A DNA stretch of 64,000 bases from Pseudomonadota bacterium (GTDB lineage Bacteria > Pseudomonadota > Gammaproteobacteria > Steroidobacterales > Steroidobacteraceae), in assembly GCA_023457495.1 (NCBI GenBank), contig JAEWLQ010000085.1, positions 91,679 to 155,678 of the forward strand. Reading direction: 5' to 3'. The position numbers were made by a program, and so were the translations under genes. Under the pieces are notes generated by a model. That model saw nothing but the letters and a program-made list of their open reading frames with translations, ran no database searches and had not been told where the DNA came from. This document shows, piece after piece, positions 37,881 to 46,126 of this stretch. Positions within the stretch are counted from its first letter, which is position 1; each line of letters starts with the position of its first letter.

Positions 37881-39864
37881 TGGGGACGTCCCTCGAATAG
37901 ACGATGCGGGTACGCAGCGTGGTTGCGCCGCGAATCGACGAGCGCCAGGCGACCGTCGTGCACGGCGTCTTGTAGCCGAAGCGCCGCGAGATCCAGCCCC
38001 CCTGCTCCGCGTTGCCGCCTCGATGCACCTCCACGTGGCCCACGGCCTCCTGTGGCTGCAGGATGACCCGTGCGTTGCCGGACACGACGTGTATTTCCTG
38101 CCCGAACGTCCGCACCTCGCAGTCCTCGGCGAAGTGCCAGCTCCGACGCACTTCGTGCTCGCGTTCGCAACGCATGCGGTCGACGACCTCGATGACCTGC
38201 CGCAAGGGATCGAACACGATCTCGCGCCGGTGCACGACGGGGTCGGCGAGCCGCCGATAACCATCGTGTTCGCCGACGAACACCTGCGCGCCCGGACTGC
38301 AGTCGAACTCGATGCAGCGCGCGTTCGCGTGATCGGTCCACATGAAGTTGCCGGCCTGCACCGACTGATCCTGTCCGTCCACTTCCACCGTGTTGTGGGC
38401 GCGCGTGCTGCGAAAGTAGCGCCGCCACGTGGGGTCGGTGTGATAGGCATAGGTGCCCGGATCGACCAGGATCTCGCGGTCGCCGACGTTCAACGTGAAC
38501 GAGAGTGCGTCGGCGTGTCCATGCGCCGCGATGCTCAGGTAGCCCAGCGGCCCCGCGTCCACGAGCAGGCGCACTTCCTCGGGAGTCTCGAAGCCCGAGC
38601 CCATCAGGTAGTAGCCCGACTCGGTGAACTGCTGGCGCGGCCGGAAACCGTGCCGTCCCAATGCACGCAGTTGCTCGAACCGGCGCACCGACTGCACGCC
38701 GAGCAGCGCGACGGTCTTGCTGTCGATCACGCCCGCCTTCACCGCGAGGTCGGGACGGTCGAACAGCACCGCACCCGTCGCGATCAGCGAACCGACCGCG
38801 GAGAACCCCGGCTCGTGGGCGAGTCGCACCACGTAACCGTCGTCGCCGTCACCGATCATCGGCAGGTTGCCCGACACCGGCGTCATCGAGGCGAGGAAAT
38901 CAGTCATGACCTCGAGCCGCCGCCAGTAGATAGAGGTGAAGTCCTCGCCGCGCGCGCGCGCCGCGAGTCCCGCGAGCAACAGGAAATCGAGCACGAAGCT
39001 CTGGTAGGCAAACGCCTGTTCGCGGTTGCCGCCGTCCGGCGCGTTCTGCCGGTGGCATTCCTCTTCGAGCAGTTGCCGGCAGCGTTCGCCCCAGGAGCGC
39101 ATCTGCGGCCACAGCGGCCAGGTGGATGCGGCCACGTAGACGCCGGCGGCCTCGCCGATCAGGTGATTGTTGGCCGAGGAAAAACGCGACAGGTTGCCGG
39201 AGATCATACGCGCCTGTTGGTAGACGGAGCGCAGCCAGCGGTCCCGGAATGCCTCACCCGCTTCGCCGGCGAACAGCCGGCTGCGCATGCCGCCGATGAG
39301 CTGCCAGGCGAGACTCCAGTTGATGAGCCGGATGCCGAGCTCGAGCGCGCTCACCCAGTTGGGCCCCCGCCCCGGCGGGCATTGTTCGATCCACGTGTCG
39401 ACGTGGTGCTGCACGCCGATCGCGAAACGCGCATCGCCCGTGAGCGCATAGGCCTGGGCGAGCGTCGGCAGGTGCAGGTGGCGATTCGCCTCCCACAGGT
39501 ACTTGATGTTTCCGACCTCGCGCTCGTCCCGATAATCGATGGCCGCCGCGCGACGCCGCCCCGAATCCCGCTGCGTCAGGGGATCGCGATTCCATTGCGG
39601 CGGATCGCCGAGTTCGCAGTCCTCGAGATCGAAGTACGTGAAGCGGCCGGCGAGCACGCGATCCGCCGCCGCGAGCAATGCATCCGGTTCGAGCGCGACG
39701 AATGGCGGCAGGAACCGCAGGTCGGTGGCGAACGCATCGCGCGGAGGCAGATCGTGCGGGGTGAACGGCGCGGACACCGCTCGTACCCGGCGCGCGACCC
39801 GGTGGGCGACTTCGGCGCCCGACATGCGACGGAGACGTCGCAGATACCAGCCAGGTTGCTGCAT
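37870..39864 (-). CDS. Heparinase II/III-family polysaccharide lyase
   Basis: The 664-residue protein has an N-terminal alpha/alpha toroid (GNIKYLWEANRHLHLPTLAQ, then ALELGIRLINWSLAW and ANNHLIGEAAGVYVAAS) and a C-terminal beta-sandwich (GYLSIAAHGHADALSFTLNV, STRAHNTVEVDGQDQS). These are the hallmarks of heparinase II/III-like proteins found in many bacterial EPS loci. Catalytic Tyr/His candidates are in FSSANNHL and HGHADALS. The family cleaves uronic-acid-containing polysaccharides by beta-elimination, which fits an AlgD-made uronic acid in the polymer. No convincing signal peptide is visible, so its location is uncertain. It overlaps the downstream glycosidase. Confidence 0.85.
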   Translation of the reverse strand: MQQPGWYLRRLRRMSGAEVAHRVARRVRAVSAPFTPHDLPPRDAFATDLRFLPPFVALEPDALLAAADRVLAGRFTYFDLEDCELGDPPQWNRDPLTQRDSGRRRAAAIDYRDEREVGNIKYLWEANRHLHLPTLAQAYALTGDARFAIGVQHHVDTWIEQCPPGRGPNWVSALELGIRLINWSLAWQLIGGMRSRLFAGEAGEAFRDRWLRSVYQQARMISGNLSRFSSANNHLIGEAAGVYVAASTWPLWPQMRSWGERCRQLLEEECHRQNAPDGGNREQAFAYQSFVLDFLLLAGLAARARGEDFTSIYWRRLEVMTDFLASMTPVSGNLPMIGDGDDGYVVRLAHEPGFSAVGSLIATGAVLFDRPDLAVKAGVIDSKTVALLGVQSVRRFEQLRALGRHGFRPRQQFTESGYYLMGSGFETPEEVRLLVDAGPLGYLSIAAHGHADALSFTLNVGDREILVDPGTYAYHTDPTWRRYFRSTRAHNTVEVDGQDQSVQAGNFMWTDHANARCIEFDCSPGAQVFVGEHDGYRRLADPVVHRREIVFDPLRQVIEVVDRMRCEREHEVRRSWHFAEDCEVRTFGQEIHVVSGNARVILQPQEAVGHVEVHRGGNAEQGGWISRRFGYKTPCTTVAWRSSIRGATTLRTRIVYSRDVPIGD

Positions 39865-39885
39865 GAGTAGTCCCGGGCGAGAGCC

Positions 39886-41271
39886 TCAGCTGGCGACCAG
39901 GGGAGGCTCGAAGCCGGCGCGACGCAGCGCTTCGTATACCGGCGGACGATGAACCACCAGCGGCGCCTTGCCCCGCGCGGTCCGTTCGACCCAGTTGGCG
40001 ACCTCGATCCGCAGCGTCACGCCTTCGGGCACGAAGGTGCGCGCATTGCGCATCAGGCCCGCGGCGTCGTGCTCGTTGAATCCCGGCGCGGGGACCACGC
40101 GGATGCAGGCCGAGTCGATCGCCTCCTGGACCACCTGGACGCGCAGCACGTGCTCCACGGCCTCGGGAAAGGACTCGAGCCCGGTCACGCGCACGCCGGC
40201 GGGACACGCGAGAACTTCCTGCTGGCGGCCGAGGATTCCCGGAAACGGCCGCATCCCGCAGGCCAGTTCCTCGAGCTCGCGTTCGCCCCATGAGGCCGGC
40301 AAACGAATCAGGTCCCCGGTGCGGTAGCGGACCAATGGCATGAGGTTGTTCCAGAACGACGTGCCGACGATCTCGTACAGCCGATCGCTGGACCCGCCCA
40401 GTAGTTTGGCCTCGTGCGGCAGGAATTCGATGTACGAGTAGCCAGGCAGGAAGTGGTAGTCGCGCGGCTCGGAGGCGTGGGCGAATGCGATGCGCTCCGC
40501 CTGGCCGTAGTAATCGGCGATGCGGCAACCGAGCGTTTCGCGCGCGAGGTCCCAGGCAACCGGGTTCAGCACCTCGGACGAGGTCAGCACCGCGGGGATG
40601 CGCAGCTTGCGTCCCTGCTCGGCCAGCATCCGGCACAGGGACTCGAGGGCGTTCGGATAGGCGCACAGCAGCTGCGGCGCGAACTTCTCCAGCGTGTCGG
40701 CGAGGCGCGCGGCATTCTGCGGCGAGACGCTGCGCGCGCAGAAGATGCGCGAGCGTCCGCCATTGGCGCTCACGCCTTCGGGCAGCGCGAGCGCACGCGG
40801 ATCCTGCAGGTTGTCGCCGCGCAGCACCGCTGTGCGCACCGTGCGCGGGCACAGGCCGAGTCCGATCACCAGCCGGTCGATGCAGGCCTGCTCGAAGACC
40901 ACGCCATCGAACGAGCGGACCAGCTTGAGTGGCACGCCGCGCGTGCCGCCGGTGTTGGCGGGCGCAGAAAACCACTCGCTGCCGGTCGTGAAGGCGTGCA
41001 GCCGATTGCGCAGCAGCTCCTTGTTGAGCATGGGCCAGCTCGCGAGCGTCTCGCCGCCACGCACCAGCTTGCCGTAAGAAGTGCAGCGCGCCAGGCGCAG
41101 CGTGCGGGAGAGCTGGCACCGGGTCCACGCACGCCGTTCCTCGAAATCCGCGGCGGCCAGGCGCTCGAGCAGCCGGCGCGACCGATCGTAGTAGAACGGA
41201 TTGCGGCGCACGAAATTCTCGCCCACCACGTGGCGCTTGATGCGTTCGACGAATGCCAGCGTGGCGCTCAT
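39886..41271 (-). CDS. CapK/PaaK-like adenylate-forming enzyme
   Basis: The 461-residue protein is related to phenylacetate-CoA ligase and the capsule protein CapK. Motifs are NTGGTRGVPLKLVRS (the phosphate-binding loop, usually SSGTTG-like), TSSEVLNPVAWDLARETLGC, YGQAERIAFAHA and MPLVRYRTGDLIRLP. CapK-like proteins occur in EPS and capsule loci and are thought to activate an acid for decorating the polymer, but no substrate is proven. ATG at 41271 overlaps the stop of the upstream glycosyltransferase (ATGA). It is cytoplasmic. Confidence 0.8.
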   Translation of the reverse strand: MSATLAFVERIKRHVVGENFVRRNPFYYDRSRRLLERLAAADFEERRAWTRCQLSRTLRLARCTSYGKLVRGGETLASWPMLNKELLRNRLHAFTTGSEWFSAPANTGGTRGVPLKLVRSFDGVVFEQACIDRLVIGLGLCPRTVRTAVLRGDNLQDPRALALPEGVSANGGRSRIFCARSVSPQNAARLADTLEKFAPQLLCAYPNALESLCRMLAEQGRKLRIPAVLTSSEVLNPVAWDLARETLGCRIADYYGQAERIAFAHASEPRDYHFLPGYSYIEFLPHEAKLLGGSSDRLYEIVGTSFWNNLMPLVRYRTGDLIRLPASWGERELEELACGMRPFPGILGRQQEVLACPAGVRVTGLESFPEAVEHVLRVQVVQEAIDSACIRVVPAPGFNEHDAAGLMRNARTFVPEGVTLRIEVANWVERTARGKAPLVVHRPPVYEALRRAGFEPPLVAS

Positions 41272-42425
41272 GCGATGTCCCGGGTCTCCGCGATCGGCGC
41301 GATCCGTTGATAGATCTCGGCCAGGCGCCGCGCGTACACGTGAACATCGAAGTCCTGCGCATGATCGTAGGCGGCGCGCCCCGCGGCGCGGCGCGCGTCA
41401 TGCTCGGTGATCATGCGCGCCATCTCGGCGCGGATCGCCTCGACGTCCCCCGGCTCGACGTAGCAGCCATCCTCGCCGCCGCTGAAGACGTCCGGTATGC
41501 CGCCCACGCAGGAGGTGATCGACGGCAGGCCATGCGCCATGGCCTCGAGCAGCGCCATCGGCACACCCTCGGCGCGCGACGGCAGCACGAACACGTCGCT
41601 CTGACCGAGCAGGCGGTCGCGCTCGGCGCTGTCGATCCACGAGAGGACCTGGACGTTCTCGCCGATGTTGGCCGCCATCCTGCGCACACCTTCGACATCG
41701 CCGTCGCCCGCCAGCACCAGGCGCGCGCGATTGCGCAGCGCGGTCGGCAATCCGCCGAAGGCATTCACCAGGTCGTACGTACCCTTGCGCTCACCGAGAC
41801 GGCCCAGGTGCAGGAACTGCACTTCGGAGCGGCCGTCGCGCGAAGGCAGTTCGCCCGGGACGCGCACGGGATTCGCCAACACCACGACCTGCGAAGGCGA
41901 GATCTCGCATTCCTCGACGTAGAAATCGCGCCATTGCGTCGACAGCGTGATGAATACATTCGCCCGCTGCAGGGTCGCGTTGACGCGGCGGCGCAGCGCC
42001 GCGGGCAGACCCCGGTGAAACTTGTCGAACTCCGAACCGTGCGCGTGGAAGATCAGCGGCTTGCCGGCGCGCAACGCCATCTCCGCGAGAATCAGCTTGC
42101 GCAACGTGCTGCCGCGCGAGGCGATGTGGATGTGGACGATGGTGGGCTCCGGTGATTCGAGCGCCCGGCGGAACTCGTGCAGCGCGCGCGCGAACACCGA
42201 CGCCTTGTTGAATACGGTGCCTTCCTCCATGGTCGGGATGTGCCGCATGGAGACGTACGGCGGTAGATAGTCACAGATGAGCTTCTCGACCGAGGTGATG
42301 CCGCCGTGCACGTTGAGCGACGGACCGAGCTGCAGCACGCGCACACGCAACTCGGGCGCATGGCCGGACATCCGCACCGCAAGTGGCATGAAGGAACGAT
42401 TGATGGCGTGCGGTTCCGCGCTCAC
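41268..42425 (-). CDS. Glycosyltransferase family 4 protein
   Basis: The 385-residue GT-B protein has an N-terminal acceptor domain with NVHGGITSVEKLI and PLIFHAHGSEFDKFH. Its C-terminal nucleotide-sugar domain has FLHLGRLGERKGTYDLV and the EX7E-type motif in SRAEGVPMALLEAMAHGLP. GT4 enzymes transfer a sugar from a nucleotide donor with retention; donor and acceptor cannot be named. GTG at 42425 overlaps the preceding gene (GTGA) with GGAGAG upstream. It is part of the second EPS transcription unit. Confidence 0.87.
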   Translation of the reverse strand: MSAEPHAINRSFMPLAVRMSGHAPELRVRVLQLGPSLNVHGGITSVEKLICDYLPPYVSMRHIPTMEEGTVFNKASVFARALHEFRRALESPEPTIVHIHIASRGSTLRKLILAEMALRAGKPLIFHAHGSEFDKFHRGLPAALRRRVNATLQRANVFITLSTQWRDFYVEECEISPSQVVVLANPVRVPGELPSRDGRSEVQFLHLGRLGERKGTYDLVNAFGGLPTALRNRARLVLAGDGDVEGVRRMAANIGENVQVLSWIDSAERDRLLGQSDVFVLPSRAEGVPMALLEAMAHGLPSITSCVGGIPDVFSGGEDGCYVEPGDVEAIRAEMARMITEHDARRAAGRAAYDHAQDFDVHVYARRLAEIYQRIAPIAETRDIA

Positions 42426-43636
42426 TCGGACTCTCCGTGTCGCATCACGCCGCGATATCCGGCGACCATGGCCGGCACGGAAAAGCAGCTGACGACGCGG
42501 CTGCGCGCGGCGGCGCCCATCTGCAGGCGCTTGCGCCGGTCGGAATACAGCGCCGCGATGATCGCCGGCAGGCGCGCCGCGAGCTCGGTCGGCGACACCA
42601 CGTACCCTTCGACGCCGTCGTTGATCATTTCGCGCGCGCCGCCGATGTTCGAGAGGATCACGGGCCGGCCCATCGACATCGCCTCGAGCGCCGCGTTGGA
42701 GAATGACTCCACCGCGATGGACGGCAACACGAACACGTCGAGCGCGGCCAGCGTCGGCCGTACGTCGTCCACCTCACCGATGAAATGCACGCGGTCCGCG
42801 ACTTCCAGGGCCGCCGCCCGCCGCAGCAGGTGCTGACGCAGGGGTCCGCCGCCCGCCAGCACCAGGTGCGCGTCGACGCGCGCCACGCGCAGCCGGCGCA
42901 GCGTCGTCAGGAGCACTTCCTGGTTCTTCTCGGGGGCGAGACGGCCCACCGTGCCGAACAGGAGCGAATCGGGCTTGAGACCGAGCTTCGCGCGCAGCCG
43001 CTTGGCCGCCTCGAACGAGCGCGTGCTCTCGAAGTGATCGGAGTCGACACCGTTGTAGATGACGGTGGACTTCTTCCAGGCCGCGCACTGCGTCCTGAAC
43101 CAGAAGGCGCGCTGGGCCTCGCAGCCGTGCACCGTGACGTCGAAGCGCGCCAGCACGAACTGGTACAGGCGCTTTACGGCGCGATGTCCGCGGAACGTCG
43201 ACGTGTTCACCAGCGCGACGGTGCGCGGCCGGTAGCCGATGAAACGCGTCGCGAGCGCGACGTACAGCGCCTGGTAGAGGTTGACCGCGATGACCGTGGC
43301 GGGCCGTTCCTGCAGCAGCGCCTGGCGCAGTCGCCACAACGCGCCGAAGGAGAACTTGCCGGTGCGCTCGAGCTTGCGCAGCGGCACGTCGCGCCGGATT
43401 CCCTGTTCGATGGTGAACGGACCATTGAGGCAGGCGAGCTGCACGTTGACGCCCTCCTCCTTGAGCCGGTTCGCCAGTCGCACGGTCTTGCGTTCCGAGC
43501 CGCCGATGCCGAGGTTGTTCACCACGAACATCACGTCGGGCCGCGTGCTCGCGGACGTGGACATGGACGCGGACTCGGACATCCTGCTCCCTTCGAGCGG
43601 GGACAAATGCGCCGTGGCGCACGCGGGTATCGTCAT
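42422..43636 (-). CDS. Glycosyltransferase family 4 protein
   Basis: The 404-residue GT-B protein has VVNNLGIGGSERKTVRLANR at its N-terminal nucleotide-fold start, VIYNGVDSDHF, FGTVGRLAPEKNQEVLL, and the C-terminal motif SIAVESFSNAALEAMSMGRP. It resembles GT4 enzymes of capsule and lipopolysaccharide loci. ATG at 43636 has a strong AAGGAG seven bases upstream and overlaps the preceding stop; an internal ATG at 43582 with GGGAG is a possible second start. It is cytoplasmic or membrane-peripheral and presumably adds one sugar to the lipid-linked repeat unit. Confidence 0.87.
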   Translation of the reverse strand: MTIPACATAHLSPLEGSRMSESASMSTSASTRPDVMFVVNNLGIGGSERKTVRLANRLKEEGVNVQLACLNGPFTIEQGIRRDVPLRKLERTGKFSFGALWRLRQALLQERPATVIAVNLYQALYVALATRFIGYRPRTVALVNTSTFRGHRAVKRLYQFVLARFDVTVHGCEAQRAFWFRTQCAAWKKSTVIYNGVDSDHFESTRSFEAAKRLRAKLGLKPDSLLFGTVGRLAPEKNQEVLLTTLRRLRVARVDAHLVLAGGGPLRQHLLRRAAALEVADRVHFIGEVDDVRPTLAALDVFVLPSIAVESFSNAALEAMSMGRPVILSNIGGAREMINDGVEGYVVSPTELAARLPAIIAALYSDRRKRLQMGAAARSRVVSCFSVPAMVAGYRGVMRHGESE

Positions 43637-44787
43637 GGAGTTGCTCCTTCATCGGCGGCGTCGAGCCGAAGCCGCCTGGGTTCACGTTCCAGTAGTTCCA
43701 GGTAACGGGCGGCTACGCCCGTGGTGAATTCGCGGCGCGCGAACTCGCGCGCCTGCTGGCCGATGTGCTCGCGGTAGCCATCGACCTCGAGCAGTTCGCG
43801 CAGCGCCTCGCGCATCTCGTCCACCGAAGTCGCGACACGGCCAAGCTGCATGCGACGCACGAGGCCATCCGGGTCGAAGAAGCTGACGACCGGCACCGCG
43901 CGGATCCAGGCCTGCAGGAAAGTGTTGGGGAATCCCTCGATGCTCGACGTGTTGAGGAACACCTTCGCGCGATCGAACAGCGCGCCCGTGTCCTCGTAAC
44001 GCACCGGGCCCAGCATGGTCACGTTCGGCAGCCGCGCCGCCGCCGCGGCCACGTCGTCGTAGTAAGTCTTGCCGCCCGGCATCGGTCCGCCGGCCAGCGT
44101 GAAGTTGAGCTTCGGCAGATGTCGCGCGAGCTCGAGCGCAAGCTCCGGCCGCTTCAACCGGCGCAGGTTGCACAGCCACAGGACATCGATGTCCTTCTTC
44201 ACGCCGGTTATCGGCCGCGGCTGCTCGACGATCATGTTGACCACGCTGCTGTCGAGGCCGTGGTTCTTGCGCAGCATCTGCGCCTGTGACTCGGTCTGCG
44301 CCGCGCGTACATCGGCGCGCCGCAGTCCGAAGTCGTACAACTTGCGGTCGCGCCAGAAGCGGATGCGCCCGTGGACCTTCTCGCAATCGCTGTCGGAAGC
44401 CACGCGAAACACGAAGCGGCGCTGGGCCGCCCGGCAGAACCAGGCGGTGATGCCGGTGAATGCACCGGCCGGTGACTGGTAGTAGACGTCGGCATCCGCG
44501 GACGTCAATGCATTCACCACGCGGGTCGCACGCGGATGGAAGAAGCGCAGGCCCGGTATCCCCGCCTCCCGGCGATGCGCGGCGATCGCGGTGATGCCGT
44601 CGATGACACGGCGCGGCCCCTGGCCCTCGTCGTGCACGATGATCGACACGTCGTATCCGAGATCGCGCCAGGCGCGGGCCAGCAACACGTGCTGTACCGA
44701 CTCGCCGCCGCCATGCTGCAGGTCGCCGTTGCCGGACAACATGCCGTACGAATCCAGGCCCACGATGCAGATCTTCCGAAAACTCAT
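43633..44787 (-). CDS. Glycosyltransferase family 4-like protein
   Basis: The 384-residue protein starts MSFRKICIVGLDSYGML, has a GGESVQHVLLARAWRDLGYD motif typical of the acceptor domain, and ends with a GT-B donor domain (DVLWLCNLRRLKRPELALEL, FLNTSSIEGFPNTFLQAWIR). The first Glu of the usual EX7E motif is present (SIEGFPNTFLQAW), while the second position is Gln or Trp rather than Glu, as in several EPS GT4 proteins. The start at 44787 overlaps the polymerase stop (ATGA). It is the first of three consecutive GT4 genes and probably acts early in repeat-unit assembly. Confidence 0.82.
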   Translation of the reverse strand: MSFRKICIVGLDSYGMLSGNGDLQHGGGESVQHVLLARAWRDLGYDVSIIVHDEGQGPRRVIDGITAIAAHRREAGIPGLRFFHPRATRVVNALTSADADVYYQSPAGAFTGITAWFCRAAQRRFVFRVASDSDCEKVHGRIRFWRDRKLYDFGLRRADVRAAQTESQAQMLRKNHGLDSSVVNMIVEQPRPITGVKKDIDVLWLCNLRRLKRPELALELARHLPKLNFTLAGGPMPGGKTYYDDVAAAAARLPNVTMLGPVRYEDTGALFDRAKVFLNTSSIEGFPNTFLQAWIRAVPVVSFFDPDGLVRRMQLGRVATSVDEMREALRELLEVDGYREHIGQQAREFARREFTTGVAARYLELLEREPRRLRLDAADEGATP

Positions 44788-46079
44788 GCGCGCCGCCTCG
44801 CCCCTGCCCAGCCGTAAGGATCCTGTTGAATCGCGCGTCCGCGCTGGGCGCGTTCTGCCTCGGTGACGGCAGCCGGCGACTCCTGCACGCACAGCACGAC
44901 GCGCATGACGACGCCGGTGTACATCCAGAAGTAGATCCACGGCGTGTGCAGATCCACGAAGAAGACGGCGCAGCTGATGGCGAGGCCGCCGAGCACGAAG
45001 GCGATGAGCTGTCCGCGCACCGGCTGCTCGGCCAGAAGACTCGCACGCCGCGCACGCGCGATCGGCGAAAACAGCAGGTAACAGCCGGTGGCGAGACCCA
45101 CCAGCCCGAGGTTGAACCACAAGGCCAGGTAATGATTGTGCGGCGAGTAGTTGAACGGCATCGACCAGTACACGTTCCAGCCGAAGCCGGTGATGAACGT
45201 GATCGGCACCTCGTACATCGCATGGAGCAACGTGGCCCAGATCTCGCTGCGGCCGGAGCTGGCCACGGTGATGTCGATGTGACGCGTCTGCCCGAAGACA
45301 CGCTCGGTGAGCAATCCGCCGTACTTCGAGAACGTCAGCACGACCACGATGCCGATCATCGCCACCGACGCCCAGCTGAACACCCGGCTGTAGGAGATCA
45401 CCTGGCGATATAGATAGGCGCCGACCGCGCAGGCGAAGATCACGCCGACGAAGCCGCCACGCGAGGCGGTGCCGAACAGCGCCATCGTCGAGACGAGCAC
45501 GCCGAACGACCAGAACAGGCGCATCATGCCGCGCGACGCCACCGCCGCGGCGATGAGTCCGGGCAGCAGCAGGATGATGTAGGCGGCGTACTGGTTGGAT
45601 TCGCCGATCGCGCCCTGCGTGCGGCCGTCGAAACGCTCCGTGAATCCGAGATTGATGATGCCGGCGTTGTCGAGCACGGTGCCGAGATTCGCGAAGATCG
45701 CGCCCAGCAGGATCCACTTGATGACCTTCAGGCCATCGTCGATCGTGTGCACCCCGAACAGGAACACCAGGAAGAAGATGAAGTAATCGATGAGCTGGCT
45801 TTTGAGCTTGATGCCACTCGCGATGAGGTCATACCCCTGGTATTCGACCACCAGCGCGGCGATGAGCCAGGAGACGATCGCGTAGCCGATCTGGATGATG
45901 AACGCACCCTGCAACGGTCCCGCCGCCATCACCGAGGTCCGCGCCATGACCATGCGCAGCGCGAGGAAAGTCGCCAGCATGTAGATGACGAGATTCTTCG
46001 CCGAAAGACCCGTGGTGATCGTCAGATCCCAGCGCAGGACTTCCGTCGTGAGCAGGAAAAACGACGCGATTCCGAGCAA
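44784..46079 (-). CDS. O-antigen ligase/Wzy-like polysaccharide polymerase
   Basis: The ~431-residue integral membrane protein has ten or more hydrophobic segments (FLVFLFGVHTID, AAYIILLLPGLIAAAVASRG, VVVLTFSKYGG). It carries the Wzy_C-type motif in a late periplasmic loop and helix: SPHNHYLALWFNLGLVGLAT. This protein class polymerises lipid-linked repeat units or ligates glycans. The start is uncertain: TTG at 46079 (MLGIASFFLLTTEVL) and CTG at 46088 (with GGGGA upstream) are candidates, since no ATG or GTG lies between the upstream stop and the first membrane segment. A longer frame overlapping the upstream gene is unlikely. Confidence 0.8.
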   Translation of the reverse strand: MLGIASFFLLTTEVLRWDLTITTGLSAKNLVIYMLATFLALRMVMARTSVMAAGPLQGAFIIQIGYAIVSWLIAALVVEYQGYDLIASGIKLKSQLIDYFIFFLVFLFGVHTIDDGLKVIKWILLGAIFANLGTVLDNAGIINLGFTERFDGRTQGAIGESNQYAAYIILLLPGLIAAAVASRGMMRLFWSFGVLVSTMALFGTASRGGFVGVIFACAVGAYLYRQVISYSRVFSWASVAMIGIVVVLTFSKYGGLLTERVFGQTRHIDITVASSGRSEIWATLLHAMYEVPITFITGFGWNVYWSMPFNYSPHNHYLALWFNLGLVGLATGCYLLFSPIARARRASLLAEQPVRGQLIAFVLGGLAISCAVFFVDLHTPWIYFWMYTGVVMRVVLCVQESPAAVTEAERAQRGRAIQQDPYGWAGARRRA

Positions 46080-46126
46080 AGTCGCCAGACAAGTCCCCTT
46101 TTTTTGAGTCAGACGTGTACACGCGT

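Noticed and set aside
36000..39870. Long plus-strand frames (about 690 codons each) opposite the glycosidase and lyase genes
   Set aside because: The minus-strand frames carry recognisable enzyme motifs; the plus-strand ones have no motif, no ribosome site and skewed composition.
42259..42266. GGCGGTAG, the core of the ops/JUMPStart element of polysaccharide operons
   Set aside because: It lies inside a coding sequence and on the strand opposite to transcription of the EPS genes. The other copy near 25684 is also intragenic. Neither is in an operon leader.
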